This document shows positions 5,332 to 12,496 of a stretch of 13,688 nucleotides of DNA, piece by piece. How positions within the stretch are numbered: the first letter of the stretch is position 1; each line of letters opens with the position of its first letter. A model generated the notes under the pieces. The model made no database searches. It saw nothing but the letters and a program-made list of their open reading frames with translations, and was not told where the DNA came from. A program made the translations under genes and the position numbers. This stretch comes from an uncultured Eubacteriales bacterium (GTDB lineage Bacteria > Bacillota > Clostridia > Oscillospirales > Oscillospiraceae): the NCBI GenBank assembly GCA_905201305.1, contig CAJKNS010000036.1, positions 1-13,688 of the forward strand, written 5' to 3'.

Positions 5332-7908
5332 ATGAAACTCATGATCCTGGACGGCAACAGCATCATCAACCGGGCATTTTACGGCGTTGGCTACCTGTCC
5401 GCCCAATCCGGTCAGCCCACCGGCGCCATTTACGGCTTCCTCAACATCATGCAGTCTCTGCTGGATGAGGAAAAGCCCGAAGCGCTGGCAGTTGCCTTTG
5501 ACGAAAAGGGTCCTACCTTCCGTCACAATGCCTATGAGGGCTACAAAGCCACCCGGAAGCCCATGCCCGACGATCTGGCATCCCAGATGCCCATTCTCAA
5601 GGAAATCCTCGCCGCCATGCATATTCCCACCTACTCTCTCCAGGGCTGGGAAGCCGACGATATTCTCGGCACCGCCGGGCGAATCTGCGGAGACAGTGGC
5701 TGGGACTGCGTGGTGGTCACGGGAGATCGGGACTCCCTCCAGCTGGTAGACGATCATGTCACCGTCAAGCTGGTCACCACCAAGGCAGGACGTACCCACG
5801 CAGTCAACTATACCCCTGCCGTGTTTCAGGAGGAATACGGCTTCCCGCCCAAGGGGCTCATTGACCTGAAGGCGCTGATGGGGGATTCCTCCGACAACTA
5901 TCCCGGCGTTCCCGGTGTGGGCGAAAAAACAGCCAAGGACTTGATGGCGAAATTCGGCACCCTGGACAACGTCTATGCCCACGCCCAGGACGAAGACCTC
6001 AAGCCCGCCCTGCGCCGGAAGCTCCAGGAGGGCAAGGATTCCGCTTATCAGAGCTATGACCTTGCCACCATCCGCTGCAATGCTCCGGTGGAGTTTCATC
6101 CCCAGGACAACATCATGCAGCCCTGGGACCGTGCAAAGGTGCTGGAGCTGTTCCGCAGTCTGAATTTTGGGCGGCTGATTGATAAATATCGGCTGCTGGA
6201 GGAGGAACTGCCGGAGCTCCATGCCGATCTTCCCGCGCTGGAAATTCATGTGCTGGAAACACCGGAGGCTTTGAACGCATTTCTTGCCCTGCTGCCCGGC
6301 GATCAGCCCCTGTTTATTGCCGCCAATTCCGAGCTGACCGCTTTGGCAGTTTCTTTGAATGATGTTGTTTACACCGCAGAGCAGGGGATTCTGGGGCTCA
6401 TGGACTGGGAGCGGCTATTAGACGGCGTGTTTGCGCCGGAGACGCAGAAAATTGTCCACGACTGCAAATCCATGATGACCCAGCTGCTGCGGCAGGGAAG
6501 GAGCATTCAGGGCTTTGCCTATGATACCGCTCTGGCTGCCTATCTTCTGGAGCCTGCACGGTCCGGCTATGCCCTGAAGGATCTGCTGGAGCGCTATTGC
6601 GGGGCTACCATTTCTGACGGTCTGGCAGGGGAAGCCGCCGCCATTGCCCAGCTCTATACTGTGCTTCCGGAGCAGGTGAAGCAGGAGGGCATGGAGCAGG
6701 TCTACTGGACCATTGATTTTCCCCTGTGCCCGGTGCTCTCAGAGATGGAGCATACCGGCATTCTTGTGGATCGTGACACCCTTCGTGCCTTTGAACAGAT
6801 GCTCAGCCAGCGGATTTCCGACTGCGAAAATCTGATCTATGGCTACGCAGGCGGTTCCTTTAACATCAATTCCACCAAGCAGCTGGGCACGCTGCTCTTT
6901 GAAACGCTGGAGCTGCCCCATGGGAAGAAAACCAAATCCGGCTATTCCACCAACATCGATGTGCTGGAGAATCTCAAGGACAAGCATCCCATTATTTCTG
7001 CCATTATCGACTATCGGATGCTCACCAAGCTCCGTTCCACCTATGCCGAGGGACTTTTAAAGGTCATTGGCTCCGACGGGCGGATTCACACCACCTTCCA
7101 GAACATGGTCACTGCCACCGGTCGCCTGAGCTCCACCGACCCCAACCTCCAGAACATCCCTGTTCGTACAGAGCTGGGCGGCGAAATCCGAAAAATGTTC
7201 GTCCCCAAGCCGGGCTGTGTACTGGTAGATGCAGACTACAGCCAGATTGAGCTGCGGGTCCTCAGCGATATTGCCGACGACAAAACCATGCAGGACGCCT
7301 TCCGTTCCGGCGAGGATTTCCACACCGTTACCGCCGCCACGGTATTCGGCGTAACATCGGAGGAGGTAACGCCTCAGATGCGCCGCAGCGCCAAAGCCGT
7401 GAACTTCGGCATTGTTTATGGCATCTCCGATTTCTCTCTGGCAGGGGACATCGGCGTCACCAGAAAGGAAGCCCGGGCGTATATCGACGGCTATCTGGGC
7501 CACTACACCGGCGTGAAAGCCTATATGAAGAACGTGGTGGAGCATGCCCGGGAGAAGGGCTATGTGGAAACCAGCTATGGTCGCCGCCGCAGTCTGCCGG
7601 AGCTGAAAAGCACCAATTTCAACATCCGTTCCGGTGCCGAACGCATGGCGCTGAACACCCCCATTCAGGGCACCGCTGCCGATATCATCAAGCTTGCCAT
7701 GATCCGGGTCCGGAATCGCATGCAGCAGGAGGGACTGTCCGCCCGACTGGTACTCCAGGTCCACGATGAGCTGATTGTAGAATGCCCCAAGGAGGAAGCG
7801 GAAACCGTCATGGAGCTGGTAACTCAGGAAATGACCTCCGCCGCTCAACTTAAGGTTCCTCTGGTGGCAGACGCTCATATGGGAAGTAGCTGGTACGAGG
7901 CAAAATAA
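5332..7908 (+). CDS. polA: DNA polymerase I
   Basis: An 858-aa family A DNA polymerase for Okazaki-fragment maturation and repair synthesis. Residues 1-290 are the 5'-3' exonuclease (VVVTGDRDSLQLV at 127-139, GDSSDNYPGVPGVG at 184-197). Residues 300-450 are the 3'-5' exonuclease fold, but the acidic proofreading residues are missing: the DxE of motif Exo I is replaced around LFIAANSEL (327-335), and the Exo III region near 430-445 has no YxxxD. The polymerase domain follows, with motif A ADYSQIE (634-640, catalytic Asp635), the O-helix RRSAKAVNFGIVYG (684-697; Lys688, Phe692, Tyr696) and motif C QVHDELIVE (809-817, Asp812). So it is a polymerase plus 5' nuclease without proofreading, as in Bacillus and Thermus. 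GGAAAGGA (5317-5324) lies 7 nt before the ATG. Second gene of the operon, closed by a hairpin. Confidence 0.98.
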   Translation: MKLMILDGNSIINRAFYGVGYLSAQSGQPTGAIYGFLNIMQSLLDEEKPEALAVAFDEKGPTFRHNAYEGYKATRKPMPDDLASQMPILKEILAAMHIPTYSLQGWEADDILGTAGRICGDSGWDCVVVTGDRDSLQLVDDHVTVKLVTTKAGRTHAVNYTPAVFQEEYGFPPKGLIDLKALMGDSSDNYPGVPGVGEKTAKDLMAKFGTLDNVYAHAQDEDLKPALRRKLQEGKDSAYQSYDLATIRCNAPVEFHPQDNIMQPWDRAKVLELFRSLNFGRLIDKYRLLEEELPELHADLPALEIHVLETPEALNAFLALLPGDQPLFIAANSELTALAVSLNDVVYTAEQGILGLMDWERLLDGVFAPETQKIVHDCKSMMTQLLRQGRSIQGFAYDTALAAYLLEPARSGYALKDLLERYCGATISDGLAGEAAAIAQLYTVLPEQVKQEGMEQVYWTIDFPLCPVLSEMEHTGILVDRDTLRAFEQMLSQRISDCENLIYGYAGGSFNINSTKQLGTLLFETLELPHGKKTKSGYSTNIDVLENLKDKHPIISAIIDYRMLTKLRSTYAEGLLKVIGSDGRIHTTFQNMVTATGRLSSTDPNLQNIPVRTELGGEIRKMFVPKPGCVLVDADYSQIELRVLSDIADDKTMQDAFRSGEDFHTVTAATVFGVTSEEVTPQMRRSAKAVNFGIVYGISDFSLAGDIGVTRKEARAYIDGYLGHYTGVKAYMKNVVEHAREKGYVETSYGRRRSLPELKSTNFNIRSGAERMALNTPIQGTAADIIKLAMIRVRNRMQQEGLSARLVLQVHDELIVECPKEEAETVMELVTQEMTSAAQLKVPLVADAHMGSSWYEAK

Positions 7909-7922
7909 TCGAATATCACAGC

Positions 7923-7959
7923 AACGCCGCATATTCCGTTTCTGGAGTATGCGGCGTTT
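7923..7959 (+). terminator. Terminator hairpin after polA
   Basis: AACGCCGCATATTCC (7923-7937) pairs with GGAGTATGCGGCGTT (7944-7958) over 15 bp with one U-G wobble and a 6-nt loop, 14 nt after the polA stop. Only a short T-tract (TTT) follows, so termination may be leaky. Confidence 0.65.
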
Positions 7960-7997
7960 CAGGGCAAGAAATGACCCTTCGGAATCAGAAATGATGC

Positions 7998-8026
7998 TTG
8001 ATGACAGCGCCAATTTGCGCTATGAT
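7998..8026 (+). promoter_or_regulatory. Sigma-A promoter of the beta-helix protein gene, with embedded inverted repeat
   Basis: TTGATG (7998-8003), a 17-bp spacer and TATGAT (8021-8026). AGCGC (8006-8010) and GCGCT (8017-8021) form an inverted repeat with a 6-nt centre inside the spacer and touching the -10, a possible operator. The leader is about 80 nt and contains a small AAAACA/TGTTTT hairpin (8055-8073). A GAAGG ribosome site (8103-8107) precedes the ATG at 8115 by 7 nt. Confidence 0.65.
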
Positions 8027-8114
8027 ATGGTTAGTGTGCTGACAGTCGGAATGCAAAACAATCTGGCTGTTTTCATCCGCATATTACTTTGATTTTAGGA
8101 AAGAAGGTCATATT

Positions 8115-9500
8115 ATGGCACAGATCAAAGGGCTCGATCCGGTTATCGTCCCCAGAATCCCCTATGTTCCCATTGAGCCCTGGGAATGGTTCAAGGAGAA
8201 CGGGCTGGAGGATAAAATGGGCGGACCTCCTCCCATGGGCGCAGGTCCCGTTATGACCCCCTCCGTCTATATTAAGGACGGCAAGCGGGTGGAGGGCAAC
8301 GACGCCACCGTCTATGGCGGCAATATCACCGACACCGCCGCTGGGGATGTTCGCATTGTCTCCTATGACGGCTCTGTGGGCGGCATTTACGCCGAGGGCG
8401 CAAACACCGACTTTACTGTAGAGGGCGCCGTAATTTCTCTGTCCGGCGACGGTCAGGGTCTGGGTGAAAAGTCCGCAGGCGCAGGCGTTTCCGACCATGC
8501 AAAGCTGACGCTGAAGGACTGCCTGGTGGATGTCAGTGGTCTGAGCCGGACTGCCACCTCTGCCAGCGGCGGCAGCGTTTTGAAGGTCTATGATTCTATT
8601 CTGGTGAGCCATGGCGCTCCCTATGGCGCAGATTGCCCCGGCGAGCCCCCCAAGATGAATCCTCCCGCACCGCTGGAGATTCAGGGCAACAACCGCACCC
8701 ACTGCACCGTTCAGAACTCCTATAGCTATTTCTACAACTCCCTGATTACCTGCGATGGCTGGGCTGCGCTGTCCACCGATGCTTCGAATGGCTTTGTCTA
8801 TCTGGAAGCCAACGACTGCAAGGTGGTTTCCACCAAGTCCGGTTATGGCGCCTATGCCGACTGGGGCTGCCATGACGTATTCAACGATTGTAAATTTGAC
8901 GTTGCCTGCCAGGCTGCCATTATTGCCGGCGAAGCCAGCGTCAGGTTCACCGGCTGTGAGCTGAAGTGCGGCACCTATCTGTCCCTGATGCACTGCGTCA
9001 TGGGCCGCCATACCGAGGTGGGCGAGCTGAGCCTCACCGATTGCGACGTCAAAACCGGAAAAACCGCCATTGAGGTCCACGGTCAGAATGTGGAAGTCTC
9101 TCTGGACAACTGCAACATTGTCACCGGCGGCGCACTGATGCGCACCTGCAAGAACGCCGATCCCAACGCTTCCCGCGTCAATGGTCGTCCTACCCCCGGC
9201 GATGAGCTGCGACTCCGGGATATGACTGTTACCGGCGATATTCTCCACGAGGATACCGAGCGGGATTGTCGAGTCTACATGACCTCCACCTGTCTCACCG
9301 GCGCCATTCAGAACGCCTACGTTTCCATGGATCAGGGCAGCCGCTGGTATGTCACCGGTGATTCCAACGTGATTCTGTCCGGCGCTGTGGAAACCGCGCA
9401 GATCGACGCCCCCGAGGGCGTTACTATCCACGCAAAGGCTGCAACCGGTGCAGGAGAGTATCCCCTGTCCTCCGGCGGCAAGCTGATTGTGGAAGCATAA
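8115..9500 (+). CDS. Cytoplasmic right-handed beta-helix-like repeat protein, function unknown
   Basis: A 461-aa protein with no signal peptide, lipobox, membrane helix or sortase motif, so probably cytoplasmic. Residues 1-48 are a Pro/Gly-rich leader (VPRIPYVPIEPWEWF at 12-26, GGPPPMGAGP at 36-45). From about 50 to the end it has irregular repeats of about 22-29 residues of the form hydrophobic-x-(D/N/G)-C-x-hydrophobic followed by a Gly-rich turn: LKDCLV (133-138), ANDCKV (232-237), FNDCKF (256-261), FTGCEL (278-283), LTDCDV (307-312), LDNCNI (330-335). This pattern suggests a right-handed parallel beta-helix of the pectin-lyase-like superfamily. Sixteen cysteines, several at equivalent repeat positions, could stack as a ladder along the solenoid. 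I see no polysaccharide-lyase active site. It is transcribed alone, between its own promoter and a strong terminator. An enzyme, a binding protein or a self-assembling scaffold are all possible. Confidence 0.85.
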   Translation: MAQIKGLDPVIVPRIPYVPIEPWEWFKENGLEDKMGGPPPMGAGPVMTPSVYIKDGKRVEGNDATVYGGNITDTAAGDVRIVSYDGSVGGIYAEGANTDFTVEGAVISLSGDGQGLGEKSAGAGVSDHAKLTLKDCLVDVSGLSRTATSASGGSVLKVYDSILVSHGAPYGADCPGEPPKMNPPAPLEIQGNNRTHCTVQNSYSYFYNSLITCDGWAALSTDASNGFVYLEANDCKVVSTKSGYGAYADWGCHDVFNDCKFDVACQAAIIAGEASVRFTGCELKCGTYLSLMHCVMGRHTEVGELSLTDCDVKTGKTAIEVHGQNVEVSLDNCNIVTGGALMRTCKNADPNASRVNGRPTPGDELRLRDMTVTGDILHEDTERDCRVYMTSTCLTGAIQNAYVSMDQGSRWYVTGDSNVILSGAVETAQIDAPEGVTIHAKAATGAGEYPLSSGGKLIVEA

Positions 9501-9529
9501 GGCAGCACCGCATTCCTGCATCATATACC

Positions 9530-9564
9530 AAAAATTCCTCTCCAAATTGGAGAGGAATTTTTTT
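9530..9564. terminator. Strong bidirectional intrinsic terminator
   Basis: A 14-bp stem, AAAAATTCCTCTCC (9530-9543) with GGAGAGGAATTTTT (9549-9562), and a 5-nt loop. It ends in a run of seven T on the plus strand and five T on the minus strand. It separates the convergent beta-helix gene (stop 9500) and Gx transporter gene (stop 9572) and can serve both. Confidence 0.92.
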
Positions 9565-9571
9565 GCAGCGC

Positions 9572-10078
9572 TTATGTTCTTTTCACAATGTTCTGGAGCC
9601 GCCGGGTTAAAATGCCGCCCACCGCGCCAATGGCACAGCCTGCCCCTAACCCGCACAACAACAGCACCGGGAGATAAGTCATCAGTCCCACCGTCTCCAG
9701 CACCGCCGCTGCCACCAGCAGCTGCCCCAGGTTGTGGAACATTCCGCCCATCACCGACACAAACACCACGGAGCAGTATTTTTTGAGCACCAGCATCACC
9801 GCATAGCTCAGTACGCTTCCCGCCAGCGCATAGAAAAATGAAAAGGCATTGCCAAACAAAAATGTGGAAAGCAGCACCTTCAGCAGGCACAGAATTGCAC
9901 CGGGTCCGGGACCCAACAGGTATAGCCCCATAAGCACGCTGAGGTTTGCAAGCCCCAGCTTTGCGCCCGGCAGCACACCGGAAACCGGAATCAGCGAATC
10001 CAGCCAGGACAGCACCAACGCTGCCGCTGCCAGCATCGCTAGCGTGGTCAGCCTACGGGTTTTATTGGGCAATGGCAT
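9572..10078 (-). CDS. Gx transporter family membrane protein (Hpre_diP_synt_I; ECF S-component-like)
   Basis: A 168-aa membrane protein of the family historically named 'heptaprenyl diphosphate synthase component I' and now usually called Gx transporter. It is thought to be an ECF-type substrate-binding subunit and not a synthase. About five or six hydrophobic segments are visible. Conserved motifs: PGAKLGLANL (37-46), GNAFSFFYALAGS (76-88), GGMFHNLGQL (111-120). An in-frame TTG lies one codon upstream, but AGGAGG is 6 nt before the ATG at 10076-10078, so the ATG is chosen. The start overlaps the end of the NusG domain II gene by 17 bp, indicating translational coupling. It is the last gene of the apbE operon and ends at the 9530-9564 hairpin. 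The substrate is unknown; the neighbours suggest a redox cofactor or quinone/flavin precursor, which is inference. Confidence 0.87.
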   Translation of the reverse strand: MPLPNKTRRLTTLAMLAAAALVLSWLDSLIPVSGVLPGAKLGLANLSVLMGLYLLGPGPGAILCLLKVLLSTFLFGNAFSFFYALAGSVLSYAVMLVLKKYCSVVFVSVMGGMFHNLGQLLVAAAVLETVGLMTYLPVLLLCGLGAGCAIGAVGGILTRRLQNIVKRT

Positions 10079-10424
10079 CAAAGCCCTCCTCCTCTCCGCC
10101 GGTGACCGTAATCACGATTCGGGCAGGCAGACAGATGATCTGCTCGGAGTCCCGGGAGATCGGCGCATGATTCTGGCAGATGAGATCTGGGCAGGTGGAA
10201 TCCTCCACGTGGGCTTTCCCATCCTGAATCACCAGAGTCAGGGAGTAGTCTCCATAGCCCTCCAAGGGAATCTGCCTGTTTTGATGCAGGGAATAGCGCC
10301 CGGCATTTTGCCCGTCAATGGTCACCGTCACCTGCTGTCCCCGGGCTTTGGGCCACAGCGCCCAGGCAAGCAGTGCCGCCGCCAGTACCAGCACAAATAG
10401 AATTTCCCGTTTTCTTACCTTCAT
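10062..10424 (-). CDS. NusG domain II-containing membrane-anchored protein
   Basis: A 120-aa protein with a short basic N-terminus, one membrane anchor (about residues 8-24) and an extracytoplasmic NusG_II domain. The domain carries the three-cysteine pattern of the family: CPDLIC (78-83) and, after a short loop, IICLPARIVI (96-105) with Cys98. It is unrelated in role to transcription factor NusG, lacking the NGN and KOW domains. Family members commonly neighbour ApbE, FMN-binding or Rnf proteins, pointing to extracellular redox or flavin chemistry; the molecular role is not established. The start ATG (10422-10424) overlaps the apbE stop in an ATGA arrangement, with GGAGG 7 nt before it. Confidence 0.88.
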   Translation of the reverse strand: MKVRKREILFVLVLAAALLAWALWPKARGQQVTVTIDGQNAGRYSLHQNRQIPLEGYGDYSLTLVIQDGKAHVEDSTCPDLICQNHAPISRDSEQIICLPARIVITVTGGEEEGFDAIAQ

Positions 10425-11458
10425 GGGGTCACCTCCGTCACCGGATAATGGGTATCCAGCGTCACACCCGGCGTCACATACAGCGTTGTTCCATCATAAA
10501 GAATCATATCAAATTCGTCGGAATGCTGCCGCCAGAATGCCTGGGCTTTGTCGCCGCCCATGACAAACAGCGCCGTACTCAGCGCATCCGCCAGAGTTCC
10601 ATCTGATGATACCACAGTCACGCTCAGTAGTCCAGTGTCTGCGGGATATCCGGTGCTGGGGTCCAAAATATGATGATAGCATACACCATCCTGTTCAAAA
10701 TATCGCTCATAGCCCCCGGAGGTAATTACATATTGGGGCTGCTCCTGACCGGACAGCGACAGCGTGGCAAGATAGTCGTTCTCTTCGCCGTTGGGATTCC
10801 GAATGGCTACCGTCCATGGGGTACCGTCCGGCTTTGTGCCCATCACGCCCACATTACCCCCTAGGGAGATCACGGCAGTATCCGCTCCTGCGGACCGGAT
10901 CGTCTCCAGAACCTTTTGCGAGGTGTAGCCCTTGGCAATGCCGCCTAAGTCCAGTCCCATGGGCTCCGTTGCCGGAAACGTTGCCTGAAATTCTCCGGCA
11001 TCCTCTCCCGCTGTGATCTCTTGCAGGTGCAGCTTTCGATAGTCCACCAACGACAAGAGACTTTCCACATTCTCGGGCACACGATAATTATTTTCCCCAT
11101 TCTCCGAAGCAAAGCCCCATGCCTTCATCAGCGGATAAACGGTGGGGTCAAAGGCTCCGTCGGTCATTTCCGCAATTTCCAGCGCCCGCTGAATGAGCAG
11201 ACCTGTTTCCCGGGAGACAGTGGCGCTCCGCTCCTGGTTGATCCGGTAGATTTCGCTGCTCTCCAATGTGGCAGACAGCAGCATATCCAGCCGATGGATT
11301 TCTTTCGTGCCATCCATCAGTGCAGCCTCGCCATTCTTCCCGTAGACCGTCAGTGTCATCACCGTATCCATTGCATAAACCGTATCGGTGCTTTTGGATG
11401 CCGTTCCGCAGCCGGCGAGCAAAGCAAGCACCAACAGAAGGGGCAAAAGTCGCTTCAT
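10421..11458 (-). CDS. apbE: FAD:protein FMN transferase (ApbE lipoprotein)
   Basis: A 345-aa lipoprotein that transfers FMN from FAD to a Thr/Ser of extracytosolic target proteins, with Mg2+. A lipoprotein signal at 1-17 (MKRLLPLL..LLAGC, lipid-modified Cys17) places it on the outer face of the membrane. Landmarks: YAMDTVMTLTVYG (28-40), LDLGGIAKGY (169-178, FAD site), SLGGNVGVMG (198-207), HHILDPSTGYP (262-272), TLADALSTALFVMG (288-301, with metal-binding Asp291). The ATG at 11456-11458 is chosen because it begins the signal peptide and follows GGAGG. An in-frame ATG 16 codons upstream lies inside the preceding terminator hairpin and is rejected. First gene of a three-gene overlapping operon. 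No flavinylated FMN-binding protein is in the window, so its target is elsewhere. No strong promoter is visible between the terminator and this gene. Confidence 0.95.
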   Translation of the reverse strand: MKRLLPLLLVLALLAGCGTASKSTDTVYAMDTVMTLTVYGKNGEAALMDGTKEIHRLDMLLSATLESSEIYRINQERSATVSRETGLLIQRALEIAEMTDGAFDPTVYPLMKAWGFASENGENNYRVPENVESLLSLVDYRKLHLQEITAGEDAGEFQATFPATEPMGLDLGGIAKGYTSQKVLETIRSAGADTAVISLGGNVGVMGTKPDGTPWTVAIRNPNGEENDYLATLSLSGQEQPQYVITSGGYERYFEQDGVCYHHILDPSTGYPADTGLLSVTVVSSDGTLADALSTALFVMGGDKAQAFWRQHSDEFDMILYDGTTLYVTPGVTLDTHYPVTEVTP

Positions 11459-11480
11459 AGGGACCTCCAAAGAAAGAGTG

Positions 11481-11510
11481 AAAAAGCCGTGTCTCCGAAG
11501 AGACACGGCT
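11481..11510 (-). terminator. Intrinsic terminator with UUCG tetraloop after the SDR gene
   Basis: On the minus strand, AGCCGTGTCTC pairs perfectly with GAGACACGGCT (11 bp; 11500-11510 and 11485-11495) around a UUCG tetraloop, followed at once by a T-run (11481-11485). It starts about 25 nt after the SDR stop at 11536 and ends about 22 nt before the apbE start at 11458. Confidence 0.93.
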
Positions 11511-11535
11511 ATGAATTCGAATGGGAACCCGCAGA

Positions 11536-12417
11536 TTACGAGGTTGCAACCAGACCGCCATCGGGATAGATGGTGGTAGCGGTAACCATGTCGGAAGCAG
11601 CGGAAGCCAGGAAGATAGCGGGACCAACTACGTCGATCTCGTAGCCGATACGCTGAGCGGGCAGGCTGCCAGCGATGCCGTTACGAACCTTCTCATCGGG
11701 GGGCAGCAGACCAACCATCATAGGAGTATAGGTGATGGTGGGGCCGATCGCGTTAACCTGGATGTTAGGACGCAGGTCAGCAGCATAAGCCTTGGTCAGC
11801 ATCTCAACAGCACCCTTGGTGGTATTGTAGGGAACGTTGCCGTTACCGCCGTTTGCAACAGCACGGATGCCGCGGACGGAACCGAAGTTGATGATCTTGC
11901 CATAGCCCTGGTTGGGGTTGCACTTGCCATGCTCGAAATCAGCCTCGCCAATCTTCTCAGCGCCCTCGACATTGTTGGACTTCATCCAGTTGCCGAAGTA
12001 CTTGCAGGTCAGCATCAGAGAGGTGATGTTGGTGTGCAGCATCTTCTCGAAGAAGTCGGTGTCAATCTCCCAGGACCACATCTTCTTGTTGATACCCTGA
12101 GCGTTCACCAGGATGTCGCAGCCACCCAGACCCTCGGGACCGGTAACAACCTCAACAGCCTTCTTTACGAACTCCTCGTCGCCAGCGTCGCCGGCAATGT
12201 ACATAACCTTAACGCCGGGAGCGGCAGCAGCCTCGATCTTAGCCTTAGCAGCCTGCAGCTTCTCCTCAGAACGGGAAGAGATGCAGACGGAGCAGCCGTT
12301 AGCAGCATAACCAGCAGCGATAGCCTCGCCGAAACCGCCAGCGCCGCCAAAAATCATTGCCTTCTTACCAGAGATGTCGAACATCTTGGTCAGATCGCCA
12401 GTATAAACCTTGGGCAT
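11536..12417 (-). CDS. Short-chain dehydrogenase/reductase (SDR), gluconate-5-dehydrogenase-like
   Basis: A 293-aa NAD(P)-dependent oxidoreductase of the classical SDR fold, probably cytoplasmic. The nucleotide-binding glycine motif is GGAGGFG (24-30). Arg49, after the second strand (ISSRSEEK), hints at NADP(H) preference. The structural motif appears as NAQG (105-108) instead of NNAG. The catalytic tetrad is Asn130, Ser180 (NFGSVRG), Tyr197 and Lys201 (YNTTK). Its body resembles gluconate 5-dehydrogenase/KduD enzymes, but it is longer than their roughly 255-265 aa, mostly because of a polar insert at about 145-172 before the active-site serine strand. The ATG at 12415-12417 has AAGGAG 9 nt upstream. 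It follows the cupin gene by 79 nt and ends at a strong terminator. Codon choice looks strongly biased (AAC, ATC, AAG, GTT), as in highly expressed genes. The substrate is unknown; a sugar acid or polyol is a guess. Confidence 0.88.
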   Translation of the reverse strand: MPKVYTGDLTKMFDISGKKAMIFGGAGGFGEAIAAGYAANGCSVCISSRSEEKLQAAKAKIEAAAAPGVKVMYIAGDAGDEEFVKKAVEVVTGPEGLGGCDILVNAQGINKKMWSWEIDTDFFEKMLHTNITSLMLTCKYFGNWMKSNNVEGAEKIGEADFEHGKCNPNQGYGKIINFGSVRGIRAVANGGNGNVPYNTTKGAVEMLTKAYAADLRPNIQVNAIGPTITYTPMMVGLLPPDEKVRNGIAGSLPAQRIGYEIDVVGPAIFLASAASDMVTATTIYPDGGLVATS

Positions 12418-12454
12418 TATAAACAACTCCTTAATTAGTATGTTAGTATTCAAA

Positions 12455-12467
12455 GCCGAAAATCGGC
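12455..12467 (-). other. Short hairpin between cupin and SDR genes
   Basis: GCCGA (12455-12459) and TCGGC (12463-12467) form a small stem with a 3-nt loop in the 79-nt spacer. On the minus strand it is followed by only TTT. It could be a weak attenuator or an mRNA-stability element that sets the cupin:SDR ratio. Confidence 0.35.
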
Positions 12468-12496
12468 AGATGAATCAATGCAGTGGAACCGCTGTC

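Noticed and set aside
4056..6249. Long minus-strand frames at 4056-5024 and 5290-6249
   Set aside because: Both are antisense to clear methyltransferase and polA coding sequence, with no family resemblance or ribosome site.
5632..7908. Mutated proofreading domain in polA as a broken gene
   Set aside because: Loss of the 3'-5' exonuclease acidic residues is normal for many Gram-positive and Thermus DNA polymerase I enzymes; the frame and polymerase motifs are intact.
8073..9890. A 605-codon open frame on the minus strand opposite the beta-helix gene
   Set aside because: It is antisense to a gene with its own promoter, ribosome site and terminator, runs through a strong bidirectional terminator and into the Gx transporter gene, and its protein is low-complexity Gly/Ala/His-rich with no recognisable domain. 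It reflects GC-biased codons.
11459..11506. Upstream extension of ApbE (start at 11506)
   Set aside because: The extra codons lie within the terminator hairpin and would bury the lipoprotein signal peptide, which starts at 11458 after GGAGG.
11521..12438. A 305-codon plus-strand frame opposite the SDR gene
   Set aside because: It mirrors the SDR gene almost exactly; the SDR shows an intact catalytic tetrad, ribosome site and terminator. The plus-strand product is a repetitive Leu/Val/Gly shadow.
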